Shown in pieces: positions 23,375 to 33,400 of a stretch of 64,000 nt of DNA. A program made the position numbers and the translations under genes. Source of the DNA: Entoloma clypeatum (lineage: Eukaryota; Basidiomycota; Agaricomycetes; Agaricales; Entolomataceae); the NCBI GenBank assembly GCA_963565915.1, contig OY751487.1, positions 5,084,001-5,148,000 on the forward strand, given 5' to 3'. Numbering within the stretch: the first letter of the stretch is position 1; every line of letters begins with the position of its first letter. The notes under the pieces are model-generated. The model saw nothing but the letters and a program-made list of their open reading frames with translations. It had not been told where the DNA came from and did not search any database.

Positions 23375-24625
23375 AAAAAAAACTCCCCGCCCCGTTTATA
23401 GGTATCTCATGCGCGTCAGACGCGAATCACCACAACCGTCCTTTTATTCCTCACCCTCCTCCTGACGACCAGCACGTTTATCCACAGCACTCCTCGCGCA
23501 TTCTTCAGATTCGTCCTGCTCATCGCCCTCGTCGAAGCTGCGATGGGCTCGTACCTCCAGAGCTCCGTCATCGCCGTCGCATCGCTCTTCGGTCCCGTCG
23601 CCGTGCAAGCCGTTATGTCGGGCCAGGCAGCCGTCGCGGTCGCCGTGAGCGCTGTGCAGCTCTTGAGCGCCGTGATATCCCTTTCTGGAGCGCACGCGAC
23701 CCCCCGGGTGTCAGGGAAGATTATCGGCCCGGCGGCGGGGGTGGATCTGGTACGCCCTGAGAAGAGGACGCCGGAGGCGTTGTCTGCGTTTGCGTTCTTT
23801 GCGTTTTCTACGCTATTCCTTGGTGGGAGTGTACTGGCACAGAGCTGGTTGGTGCGCATGCCTGCCTATGAGATTCTGGTCGCACCTGTGGAGAGGAAGA
23901 ATTTGCAGGTCAAAGACGTGGGCGGCGTGGGGGAACGTCGGGCACTTTTGGCGTCTGCGCAGACGACGTTTGAAGAAGAGACGACCAAAGAACGTATTTT
24001 AAGGGTGGCGAAATCCAACGTCACGTACGAGGTTGCGGTCGCGTACGTGTTTGTGATCACCCTTGTATGCCTCTTTTCTTTTCTGCTCCTTTGTGGAATT
24101 TCTCACCCGTTGCTAATCCAGTCCGTCTTTCCCGCCATAACGACCGCAATCATGCCCACGAACCCAAGGTTCCACCCCCTCGTCTTCAGCGCGGTGCACT
24201 TTCTCATCTTCAACCTCGGCGACCTCTTCGGGCGATATCTCTGCTCCTTCCCGCGTCTCCTCATCTGGTCCTCCTGCCGGCTCCTCGCGCTCTCCCTCGC
24301 CCGTACACTCTTCATCCCCCTCTTCCTCTTGTGCAACATCCGACTCCCGTCTTCGGGCTCGGCGGGACCCCCGCCAATCGTCAACTCGGACATTGCCTTC
24401 TTCCTGATCCTGTTCGCGTTCGGGGCGTCGAACGGGTACGTGTCGAGTCTGTGTCTGATGGCTGCGCCGTCGTTGGAGCATAATGAGGGGTTGAAGGGGA
24501 AGGAGGATGTGGACACTGCGGCGACCATAGGCGTTTTTTGTCTTGTGGGGGGGCTTGCGGTGGGCAGTGTGGGGAGTTTTGGAATCAGGGCGGTGATTTG
24601 TGGGTGTAATCCTTTCGTGAGTTAG
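22833..24625 (+). CDS. Equilibrative nucleoside transporter (SLC29/ENT family)
   Basis: Four exons are inferred: 22833-23052, 23138-23277, 23402-24064 and 24122-24625. The first membrane helix has the ENT signature FVLGCTVLVPWNVLITAMPFF. Successive hydrophobic helices follow (SYLSITYIISEFVFL, TTTVLLFLTLLLTT, EAAMGSYLQSSVIAVASLFG) to about eleven in total, with a large hydrophilic loop in the middle (residues ~215-285) as in ENTs. The C-terminal half contains FNLGDLFGRYLC and the Arg-rich LARTLFIPLFLLCN, both typical. It should move nucleosides down their gradient across the vacuolar or plasma membrane (yeast FUN26 is the known fungal member). The intron at 23278-23401 contains 20 C followed by 18 A. 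The last intron is 57 bp and in frame, so retention would insert 19 residues. Confidence 0.88.
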
Positions 24626-25566
24626 TACTATGCCCTGGGGAAAGGGTTATTCAAGTTGTTGGGTATGTGACTCGTTGGGAGGTTTTGTAACATACGTTGT
24701 TTGTACTGAGTGAGGATCATGATGAAGGTGTTCTTCGGAAGCGATTGCTTTCTCTGGAAAGGTCAGGACCCCAAGACAGGAATAGGACCATGCAGCCTTG
24801 TTGGATTCGAAGAAATCGAGACGGGACGAATGTACATGTAAATTCTTCTCAGCTCGTTTGAATTTCCTGTTTTAGCTTTTTTCCACATCATGGGCCGCTA
24901 CTCATCTCACGTAGAATAGGGAGTGAGACAGAATATATAAGCCCTTGGTACGATCCCTCCAGAACGAGTTAATTTGGGCCGGGGAGGTCATTTGATCAAC
25001 AAAGAGTAGTGCATGAGCTTCGTTACCCGTGGGCATGACTAACGAACCTTTACTGAACCTCAGTTGTTGGTCGATGTGGTGCAAGCAGGATGGCTGCGGG
25101 AAGTTCCGGCCGCGGTTTCCGAGGTCTTTTTAGACGGCTTTTTGTCAACACCATCTATCGTGTTCACCGCGGCGCTGGGGCGCGCCGATTCGACATCTTT
25201 AGAGCCGCTTCGGCTCCATTTGTCACGTCAAGGGAAGTTTAGCACTTGAGATTCGGGAGACTCCTTTTCTGATTATATCTAGTATCTTTGTCTTCTTACC
25301 TGACAGTCGTTTCGTGAGTCGTCTTCCCCCTCATCCCACCGTATCCCTGACAATCTCTCACTGGAGTCTTCTAGATGATCATCGGCTCTTTTTCAAGTTG
25401 CATCTTTTCCCATGATGTCTTCTAGCTGACGCTCGAGGCCTTCACTACCAAGTGAATCGTTTTCGGGGAAACTCCGGGGCACATAGAAGAAGGACACTTG
25501 GTGGGGTTCTTAAGCTTCAGCACACACGCGTGTCCACCCAAAGCAACTTTGCAAACATCCCACCTC
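24626..25566. other. Intergenic region; from about 25185 it is the 5' part of duplicated segment A
   Basis: No gene is seen. From about 25185 the sequence resembles that upstream of the second peptide gene (for example GCCATTTGTCA, CAAGGGAAG and TTCTTAAG are shared with 29340-29600), so the duplication includes the promoter region of the peptide gene. Confidence 0.5.
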
Positions 25567-25806
25567 ATGCAGTTCAAGTTCTCCCCCGCTCTCACCCTCT
25601 CCGTCTTCCTGCTCATTTCCGGCGCCTTTGCAAATATGCTGAGGGTGGAACAGCGGGGTACAAAGTGCAATCACGCAGGCCGTTCTTGCCCTTGCTGCCC
25701 AGGTTCCAAGACGAAGTGTAATAAATTCTATGGTGTGAGTCATTCCATCCCTAGTGTCTACCTTATGACTGAGCTTCGGACTCACGATACTCAGGTATGT
25801 CTTTAA
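25567..25806 (+). CDS. Small secreted six-cysteine peptide, paralogue A (59 aa)
   Basis: Exons 25567-25734 (168 nt) and 25795-25806 (12 nt) flank a 60-bp intron with a GTGAGT donor. The product has a classic signal peptide (residues 1-22, KFSPALTLSVFLLISGAFA), a short pro-like stretch ending in QR at residues 29-30, then a mature segment of about 29 residues. Cysteines are at 34, 41, 43, 44, 51 and 58, the pattern C-x6-C-x-C-C-x6-C-x6-C. The sixth Cys comes only from exon 2, and the second paralogue has the same arrangement, which strongly supports the splice model. I do not recognise the family. By layout it could be a secreted signal, antimicrobial or effector-like peptide; no function can be assigned from the sequence. 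Confidence 0.75.
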   Translation: MQFKFSPALTLSVFLLISGAFANMLRVEQRGTKCNHAGRSCPCCPGSKTKCNKFYGVSHSIPSVYLMTELRTHDTQVCL

Positions 25807-25970
25807 TGTGCCAGCGCCAATTACCAACTTGAACATTCACTTTCGCTGTCGGAGGTCAGTCTGCAGCCCCCCACTCGTGCCCAATGACCACCGACGAACT
25901 TTTTTGTTTTCAGTTGCGTGTTTGTCGTGATCGAACTTGTATTTGTATCGAGTTGACATCATACTATGCC

Positions 25971-26564
25971 GAGGTATCCCTGTAGCCTCATTATAATGTT
26001 TCCCAGGAATAGCTACATTCTCACATGATAATGTGGATCCATTCTCACACAGCACATTATGATGTAGATGGAATTATAATGTAGCATCATTCTTGCCCAT
26101 TCCCTCCTTCTATATCTGTAGATTATCTAATAAATTCCAGGATGGTTAGATTGACCCAAATCTCTCTGCCAGACCACAGTCTGGTCATATTCTGGCCTCA
26201 AATGGCAACATATATACAGAGGCACCACTGATTCCCAGCCTAACCCTAACCTAACCCTAACTTATCCCTAACCTATCCCTAACCTTTAATCTAACCCTAA
26301 CAACCTAAATCTCTGATAGTGACATTATAATGTGGCAGACACATTATGATGTGGCCAACATTATAATGTGGCACATTCTTATGTGGACCTAACCTTTAAA
26401 ACCTTAATTCCATGACAGATTATAATGTGGCAAGGTACCTGAAAACCATGTTTACATTGAAATTCCATCAAATCATAATGTACCATGTGAGAAAGTCCCC
26501 ACATTATCATGTAGAAATGTAGCTATTCCTGGGAGACATTATAATGTGACTACAGGGACTATAG
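25971..26564. mobile_element. 594-bp inverted-repeat element (MITE-like) with 8-bp target duplication
   Basis: The ends carry inverted repeats of about 60 bp and roughly 90% identity, starting at TCCCTGTAG (25977) and ending at CTACAGGGA (26558) and including CCCAGGAATAGCTACAT. The element is flanked by the direct repeat ACTATGCC at 25963-25970 and 26565-26572. The paralogous segment B reads straight across this point (ACTATAAAACCATCG), so it acts as a related empty site and confirms insertion. There is no ORF. An 8-bp target duplication fits hAT-type mobilisation, though the outermost six bases of the two ends do not match, so the superfamily is uncertain. The palindromic unit CATTATAATGTGG recurs several times inside. 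Confidence 0.82.
26239..26302 (+). repeat. Degenerate telomere-like CCCTAA repeats inside the inverted-repeat element
   Basis: About ten units of CCCTAA/CCTAAC with variants such as CTTATCCCTAA run through the middle of the element. TTAGGG is the usual telomere repeat of filamentous fungi. The tract is internal to a bounded insertion, so it is part of the element, not a chromosome end. Confidence 0.75.
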
Positions 26565-26890
26565 ACTATGCCACCATCGTTGGCTTGTGCCCCCATGCCT
26601 ATAGCTCTCGATAAGAACGCAATCGCAAGATATCCCACCTGCTGCTTAGCCGTTCTCCGGTCGTCGAGTCAAGTTGGACGTCAGTGTGTAGCAGGCCCTT
26701 GACCTTTTTAATCGAGGTCCTCAACGCGCCCCCAACACCTCCCGGATCGTCTCCTTTGTCGTAGATCCGAGTCACGTCAATGATCAATGAATTTATTGAA
26801 AGGTAATCACACAACGGCCCAACAACAATTCTCAGCTCTGTGGGTGCACTACTCCATCGGTCCGTTATGCCGGAATTAGGTGCAGGTCTA

Positions 26891-29334
26891 AGTAGTATTC
26901 CGTGTCGTTTCGAAAGTTCGCCGAGTTGCAACGGCCCGGCCATTGACCCCCCTGTACTTACAGGAACTTGATTATGACCACTTCCGAGCCGCGGGTGGCT
27001 TCTGCCACAGTCCCCCCCACCCCCCCACCAGATGGCAGATAGCTGCCCGTGGCCATTTCCCTCATGCTCCCATGGCCAACGCGAAGGATGCACTGGAAAC
27101 TCAGGTTGCTCGCGATGAAGGCCCGTGATTAAAGCCATGTAATGTTATTCTATCTGATCTTGATGGCGGTTCCGAGTCACCTTAAATATCATGCTTTAAT
27201 AAATGTGAATGACGCACGCACATATAAATTATTAAAAGGACGTCGTTGGCAAGGGGACGTAGGAGGAGACGGAGGGGAATCGTGGAGGAGGTCTTGACTT
27301 CGCAAACATCAGGCCACACATCTATTCGTGGAGGATTGTCAGGGGAAGGCGAAAGGCATCGAAAATAAGAACGAAGAGTGATGTGGCATGTATACGCGTG
27401 AAAGTGAACGTAGATGTTCTTTCGAGAAGTGGAAAGGTTGATTTTTTTTTCAAGGCGGTACGACGAGACTCTCAGAGTCCACGACGACCCCAGACAACCC
27501 CAGACTCCCGTTCTTTCCCCCTGATTCATCTCTCACCGCCGTTCACCCAAAGGCAAACTGTCATACGTCGGGGTGATATCTTCCCTTACCCTCTCATCAC
27601 CTGGGACCTCTTTCTCCGCTACTCTCCCCCCCTCTAGCAGCCATCACGTCATTCCTTCGCGCTCATGGGCACGAAACCCGAGAGCTAGAGCCGAACCCGA
27701 ATTGGCGCCTGACGACAGTAACAGTCCCTTTCCGACCCGAGCCCCCGGCCCGGCATAGTAAATGTGACCTGTCGGCTAGGGTTCATGAAATGCGGGGCTT
27801 GAGGGTGCGGCTGCCCCAAGACCATGCCGTCCAGCTGCTGCGGACGATATTGTTGCATCTCTGGCCTCCTGGGGACACTCCCCGGCCCAGACACGGGAAC
27901 GGGGAGAAGACGTCGCCGACGCCGGTGCAGAGGCGTCCGTCTCCATCCAGTCATGTTCTGGGTCGTTGGGAGTGAGACTGGGGTTGGGATGATTGTGAGC
28001 GGCGCACGGGGTCCAAGTTGCTGTCGAAGGCGTGTTTCTCGACGGAGTTGCGTTCGTGGCTCCGGAAGGGAACCGCACGGGAAGGAGGCCCAGAGCGGCT
28101 GTACCTGGGGGGCGGGGCTGTGGGTAAGGGGCTTCAAAAAGACTAAACAGACAGGGGGGGATCCCACCTCCCACAACGCCGCCTATGACAGCGTCTGTGT
28201 TAGATGATTTGTGGCCAGTGGAAGCAGTGTTTATCGAGGTGATGGAAGACAAGAAGTTGGGGTAGGTATACACCCGGGTGCAGAGCTGGCTGGAGGAGCA
28301 GAAGTAGAGCTGGAGGAGGGCGAGGGATGTGTCGACGTTGTGGTGCTGGAGGCTCGGAAATGGTCTGTCAGATGGCGATGATGCCGACAGAAGGCAGAGG
28401 GGGAAGAGAAAGAGGACGCGGGAGGCGAGGAGAGATGTGAAGCACGGGAAATGATGGTGACATCGCCGAACAGGGTTCGCTCATTCCACTACGCAGGGAT
28501 CCAATCCGACCCAATCCTCACTTGCGGAAGTGTTGATGAACACGCTCATCAGCGTATACAACATCTGACTGTGCTTACGAGACGGATGAAAGAAACTCGT
28601 CACTACGTACGTCTTCGTCACCACACCCACGCTCATCGCCATGAACTCCCGCTTGACGCGCCATCCTATAACGACAATCAGATGACAGAGAGACCTGCTA
28701 TGTAACTTGAACCCCGCCTCCTTCAACTTCACACACTTCGCATTCGAATTTCCAATGAAGGTTGAAGGAACCATACCACTGCCACTGGAACCCCAAACAT
28801 GGAAATGCGTGGTTCGTGCCGTAGTCTCAAGCTTTTGAGTCTGAGATCGACCAAGTATCAACGACAACAGATGAGACTAGTTGGTGAGTTTTGCCATCAC
28901 CTTCCCCGCCGCATCCAGATTTTGATTACTGCTGTCATTCTATACCACCACATACATCAGTCTTTAGATGCTGATTATGAGACACCAACCTTGAAACGTC
29001 CCAAAGTATCGAAAGGGTCATTTGAGAATACGCTTGCGACCATTGAGATGAGACTGAGGGGTGCCGTATGTTGTGCGTTCTGGAGGTTCGTCATTGAATC
29101 GTCAGATCTTGCTCTTGTCCCCTAGGTTCACTTTCTGTGTGCAAATGGAGGCGTTTAGAACCTCTTCACTCTGGTCTCTCTCAGCCGTGCAAGGGACTAG
29201 GTTCGCCAAACCTCGCTCTTTGTTGCCTGTGGACCCATTTTGCGGGCATCGACGAGCCTCGCCGTTCTCGTACGCAGTTGGTGTGGCCCTGTGAACATCT
29301 TTCACATAGCCGTGGTTTTTCCTGGGCTCAAGCC
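26891..29334. other. Stretch between the duplicated segments, no firm gene
   Basis: On the minus strand around 27780-28400 a Ser/Thr/Pro-rich frame contains DAVIGGVVGGG, like the start of a single membrane helix in fungal Ser/Thr-rich membrane proteins. The frame then degenerates and no start or splice model works. Another minus-strand frame (26600-27140) spans segment A's 3' flank without recognisable motifs. I treat both as uncertain remnants. Confidence 0.35.
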
Positions 29335-30489
29335 TTGTTCGGCGCCATTTGTCATATCAAGGGAAGGTTAGCACCTGGGAGACCATTCCTCTGAGTCTCT
29401 GACTGTATCTCTTCAGCCCTGATGTTTCTCTTCTTATCGAGCAGCCCACCTTCGCCCCCAAGTACTCTATCCCACTGTGTCCCTGACACTCTCACTGTCT
29501 CGTAGTCGATCACCGTGTTTTCCCATGATCTCTCCTGGCCGAGGCTGGATCATGTCTTAAATGGAATTGAAGGACCATACCTGAGGGGCTTCTTAAGTTC
29601 AGCACCCAAATAACCAAACCGACCGCTCCTCATGCACTTCAAGTTCTCCCCCGCTCTTATTTTCTCTATATTTCTGCTCATTTCTGGCGTTTTTGCAAAT
29701 ACGCTGGAAGTGGAACGGCGCGGTTCAAAACCTTGCGTCAGCAAACCTGACAACTCTTGCCCTTGCTGTGCACCTAAGACATGTCATGGGTACTTTAATG
29801 TGAGCCACCCGTCGCCAGTGTCTACCTCATGACTGAGCTGATTCTTGGAATATATTTAGTTCTGTTATTAACGTGCCAGTATCAATTCCAACTTGAACGG
29901 TCGCTTTTTGCTGTCGGGGGTCAGTCTGCAGCTCCTATGATCGCACACTGCAAATTTTTTATATCAAGTCCTCTTTTTTTGACATCGCCAGATTTTGAGT
30001 TCTTATCGGCGTGCTTCTTGTGAATCCTGTCGTAGTCGAAGTTTTGCTTGTATCGAGTCGTCATACTATAAAACCATCGTTGTCTTGTCCCTCCCCCCCC
30101 CCACGCCTGCGCCACTCGGCGAGAGGAATGCAACAATCTCTACAGTCTACGGCGCAGAATACATATACGACCCGCTGCATAGCGGTTCTTCGGTCGTTGA
30201 GTCAAGTTGGACGTTGCGTATTTGGCCCTCGAGCCTTTTAACCGAGGTCCTGAACGCGCACCTTCGGGCCAGTCAAACACCTCTCTGATCGTTTGTTTTT
30301 TCGTAGGTCCCAGTCACCTGAACGGATATATGTAATCACCACTAAGTAATACCGGCATGCACTCTCTTCAAAACACTTACTTCCCCTTCGACACGGCCCG
30401 TGGCCAGCTAACAACTGTTCGTCTCGATTCTCCACTCAGTGGGTGCACGACTCCACTGGTGATTATGTGCATCTCAGTGCAGACCCTAA
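29335..30489 (+). repeat. Segmental duplication, copy B (uninterrupted)
   Basis: This is the counterpart of 25185-26890, carrying the second six-cysteine peptide gene. It lacks the 594-bp element. It ends at or near the TAA target site of the PIF/Harbinger element that starts at 30490, whereas copy A continues with a different sequence at that point. Confidence 0.75.
29632..29871 (+). CDS. Small secreted six-cysteine peptide, paralogue B (59 aa)
   Basis: Exons 29632-29799 (168 nt) and 29860-29871 (12 nt) surround a 60-bp intron, exactly matching paralogue A in every length. The signal peptide (KFSPALIFSIFLLISGVFA) is nearly identical to A's. The pro-like stretch ends VERR, a dibasic site of the kind Kex2-type proteases cut, releasing about 29 residues. 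Cysteines are at 35, 43, 45, 46, 51 and 58 (C-x7-C-x-C-C-x4-C-x6-C). Between cysteines the mature parts differ strongly while the signal peptide, CPCC core and final Cys are kept. That is the pattern of a rapidly diverging secreted peptide. Function is unknown. Confidence 0.75.
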
Positions 30490-30616
30490 GGGCCTGTTCG
30501 GCAACCAAACTTCGGTTTGGGTTTGGGTTTTGGTTTCGATTTGTAATCAACAAACGCTGATGTAATACCATTGCCCAAATGATGAATATCAATGAATCGT
30601 CGATAATCTTTAATCA

Positions 30617-31900
30617 ATGCCTCCATCGAGAGATTCTCAGAGCCTCCAACAACGTCTTCTTGCTGTCAGTGCTTATTTTATACAAGCTATTGGAATTGCT
30701 GCTGTTCTATATGCATCTCTGAACTACTGGAAGCAAGATTATCACACCTCAGCATTGACAGGGGCAGCCTGGGTTCAGGAGCTTATCAATGGTCATCCGG
30801 ATCGCATCTGGACGGAGCTAGGGATGCGCCTGCATGTCTTCTTGGCTTTCGTAGCAGAACTCAGGCTATGTGGCCTTGAAGATTCACGATATATTGCTCT
30901 TGAAGAACAGGCTGCCATCTTTCTATATATGTGCGTTACTGGGCTTTTGATCTGTCATGTTGGAGAGCGGTTCCAGCATTCCAATGAAACCATATCAAAG
31001 TTTGTTCCTATTTCTCAAGATCTAGTCCACAAGCTCACAAAGAAATAGGTACTTCCGCACGATTCTGGATGCTGTATCATCACCACCCTTCTATACAAAA
31101 TATGTCGAATTGCCCCATCCCAGTTCCATATCTCCCTCGATTCTCAACAACCCCAAGTGGTTTCCATATTTTAAGGATGCTCTTGGTGGAATGGACGGTA
31201 CACATATTGACTGTTGTCCTTCTGCTGCTGAGCGCCACGCTTCTCGGAATCACAAAGGCGGTACATCACAGAACTGTCTGGCATGCTCATTATTTGAGCT
31301 CCTGTTTCTCTTTTTTGTCAGCGGATGGGAGGGCTCAGCTGCGGATTCCACCGTTTTTGCTGAATCATGTTTCACGGATCTGGCCATTCCTGAGGGTAAA
31401 TACTACCTTGCAGATGCAGGATTCCCAGCATGTGATGCTGCCATGGTACCTTACTGAGGTGTTCAATATCATCTTGTGGAATGGGGGCGTGCTGGAGTGC
31501 GGTGAGTTGATGACAATTTTCAAGTATTTTTTCTAATTCTTTTAATAGTCCAGTAAATAAAGAAGAGCTTTTCAATTTGCATCATGCCCAAGCATGCAAT
31601 GTCATCGAGCGCATTTTTGGAGTCATCAAAATGTGATGGACAATTCTTTCTCATCCACCACAATTTAGCATGGACATTCAAGCACGCATTCCACCTGGCC
31701 TCGCAGCTGTACACAACTTCATCATGACACATGATCCCAGTGATATCAATGATCTTACAGCCATTCATGGAGATGCAGCTCATATGGGTGAGCAATCATT
31801 TGACGATCAAGGTTATGGTGAACTGGCTCAATCCCATGTAGCCCCAGCTGAAAAACGAAGGGCAGAAGAACTGAGGGATAGAATTGCACAGGAGATGTAG
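30617..31900 (+). pseudogene. PIF/Harbinger transposase with one premature stop
   Basis: The first exon opens with ATG 30617 and leads, through a GT-AG intron ending at 31048, to YFRTILDAVS. The catalytic core shows ALGGMDGTHIDCC (first Asp), GWEGSAADSTVF, YYLADAGFP (second Asp) and NVIERIFGVIK (Glu), the DDE triad of this family. Directly after GVIKM the frame meets TGA (31634-31636) where relatives have Arg, then continues open through RIPPGLAAVHNFI to TAG at 31898-31900. The single lesion and preserved triad suggest recent inactivation. The enzyme would cut at the inverted repeats together with the Myb-like partner. Confidence 0.87.
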
Positions 31901-31948
31901 AACGACTACCAGGAGTGGCTACGTCAACATGATGAAAGTATTGTATAG

Positions 31949-33014
31949 TTAATATATACTACCAGATTCATCAATTTCAAGCTGTTCTCTTACCCAATCC
32001 TCCCGAGTTTCATCTTCGAGCACAGAATATGTATCAACTGCCTCCATGTCCTTCTGAAGAATCTTGATAAGCGACTGCATCTGCAGACGGCTAAGCCAAG
32101 ATTTCTCAAGTTGTTGGGCCCGAAGAAGTGCACGTTGGCAACGACGGGGGGTTGGGTCAACTCCTTTGGAAGGAGGTGCAAGAGCGGTGGCGACAGCATC
32201 ACCAAATGCTGTGACTGAATTTGAAAGCTTGTCAAGAGCATTCGCACTGGCAGATGTTGATGGACGAATACGCTTCGGAGGTTGTGAGCTCGGAGCAGCA
32301 GACACCCATTTCAGAGGGCGCGAAGGCATGATGGCGGGCTAGTATATATGAAATGATAAATAATAAACTTGAAGGAACAGATAAAAAAACTCTACCAAAG
32401 GCTTGTCAATGGAATCGTGACCATTCTCGTCATCAGAGTTCTTGTTCTTCTCCAAATCTGAGGCAGGCCATGGGATTGGGGTACCAGGAGAATCGGGCGA
32501 AGGAGGGGCAGGTTTGGTGTTCCCAGCTGGTGCCAATGGATGATAGACATGTGCGCCAGCCACTGTCGAAGGCATTAGCTGCCCAACCTTGTCAAAATGA
32601 AGCCACCCCTTGTTACGAAAGGGTTTGGCATGCTTATCCTTGGCAACATGGGCCTCCCAGAGATGGGCATTGTGTACATTGATGTCTGCACCAAATTCGT
32701 CACTCCAGGTCCACCCTGACTTTGCCCGAATTCGTTCAATCACTTGATAATGCTTTCGCAACTGAGAATAGAAAAGAATCATGTTAAGGCTCTCAGATTA
32801 GGGAAATAACAAGTGTTACCATTGCCCATTTGTTTTGAATAGATTTCCCTGTCTTTCGCGCTCCCTTAGTTCTCAACTTCTCGAGTTGTGCCGCCACCTC
32901 GTTGTACACAGTTTGTTTGAAGTTCCCTCCATCCCCGGCTTGTGCCTTCTGGTCCAGCAGAAAGTTCACCAGGGCAGTCTCCTGGTCATTGGTCCATTGA
33001 GCCTTCTCAACCAT
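31949..33014 (-). CDS. Myb/SANT-like DNA-binding protein of the PIF/Harbinger element
   Basis: Starts at ATG 33014 (MVEKAQWTND) and is assembled from three open pieces split by two short introns. The N-terminal half is a Myb/SANT-like domain: WTNDQETALVNFLLDQKAQ, FKQTVYNEVAAQL, KSIQNKWAM, then LRKHYQVIERIRAKSGWTWSDE after the first intron. The C-terminal part is Pro/Ser-rich and then helical (SLIKILQKDMEAVDTYS). Partners of this type in Harbinger elements bind the transposon ends and carry the transposase into the nucleus. No stop or frameshift is apparent, unlike the transposase. It is tail-to-tail with the transposase gene. Confidence 0.82.
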
Positions 33015-33293
33015 TGTTGCCACCAGCAGCAAGAGAGTGATTGAATCAAGAGAGGATGGGAGAACGAGCAGATGTATTCAACATTCAATTGAAATTCAAT
33101 GTCACATGTGATTACATCAGCATTTGTTGATTACAAATCAAAACTCAAACTGAAACCCAAACCGAAGTTTGGTTGCTGAACAGGCCCTAATATTATTTAG
33201 CCCCGTCCACTGCGACCCTCACGAGCTGCCCGTTGAGCCTGAAGTCTCTTCAACAAGTCATTTGGAGACTGACCAGCTGCCGTAGAACTAGTT

Positions 33294-33400
33294 TTTTAAT
33301 TTATTATTTTTATAGAAGTACTATTTATTTTATTATTTTAATTTATTTGTATAAGGTAATACAAGAAGTATAGAAGCAAAATAAATAATAATTAAAAAAC
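33294..33400. repeat. AT-rich inverted repeat inside the DUF6698-like remnant
   Basis: The outer arms GTTTTTTAATTTATTATT and AATAATAATTAAAAAAC are near-perfect inverted repeats around a very AT-rich core. The base composition contrasts sharply with the flanks. It interrupts the coding remnant near its C-terminal end, so it is either a long intron hairpin or a tiny inserted element. Confidence 0.45.

Larger units (their letters stand above)
25185..26890 (+). repeat. Segmental duplication, copy A (interrupted by an inverted-repeat element)
   Basis: Homology with 29335-30489 is visible in blocks: the upstream flank, the 59-codon peptide gene, the downstream TCTGCAGC and TTGTATCGAGT blocks, and after the inserted element CCATCGTTG, GTCGAGTCAAGTTGGACGT, AACACCTC and TGGGTGCAC. 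Copies are diverged, with small gaps, so the duplication is not recent. Outer limits are approximate. Confidence 0.75.
30490..33187. mobile_element. PIF/Harbinger DNA transposon, full length (2698 bp)
   Basis: The left end GGGCCTGTTCGGCAACC and the right end (reverse complement GGGCCTGTTCAGCAACC) begin inverted repeats of about 75 bp that continue through AAACTTCGGTTTGGGTTT and ATTTGTAATCAACAAA. The element is flanked by TAA at 30487-30489 and 33188-33190, the 3-bp TWA duplication typical of this superfamily. Inside are two convergent genes, a DDE transposase (plus) and a Myb/SANT-like protein (minus), the usual two-gene equipment. Only a premature stop in the transposase seems to prevent autonomy. 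Confidence 0.92.

Noticed and set aside
26239..26302. Possible true chromosome end or CRISPR-like array
   Set aside because: The CCCTAA units are degenerate and lie inside an element with matching inverted ends and target duplication, and there are no spacers.
26599..27138. 180-codon minus-strand open frame beside the duplicated segment
   Set aside because: No motif is seen, and the equivalent region of the duplicated copy does not keep this frame open, so it is probably chance.
27685..28273. Minus-strand Ser/Thr-rich frame with DAVIGGVVGGG, like a single-pass membrane protein
   Set aside because: The frame lacks the rest of a membrane helix, has no workable start or splice sites and becomes compositionally random.
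30377..30592. Short frames across the Harbinger left end
   Set aside because: They span the inverted repeat (FGFGFWFRF-type and complementary frames) and result from its GGTTTGGGTTT composition.
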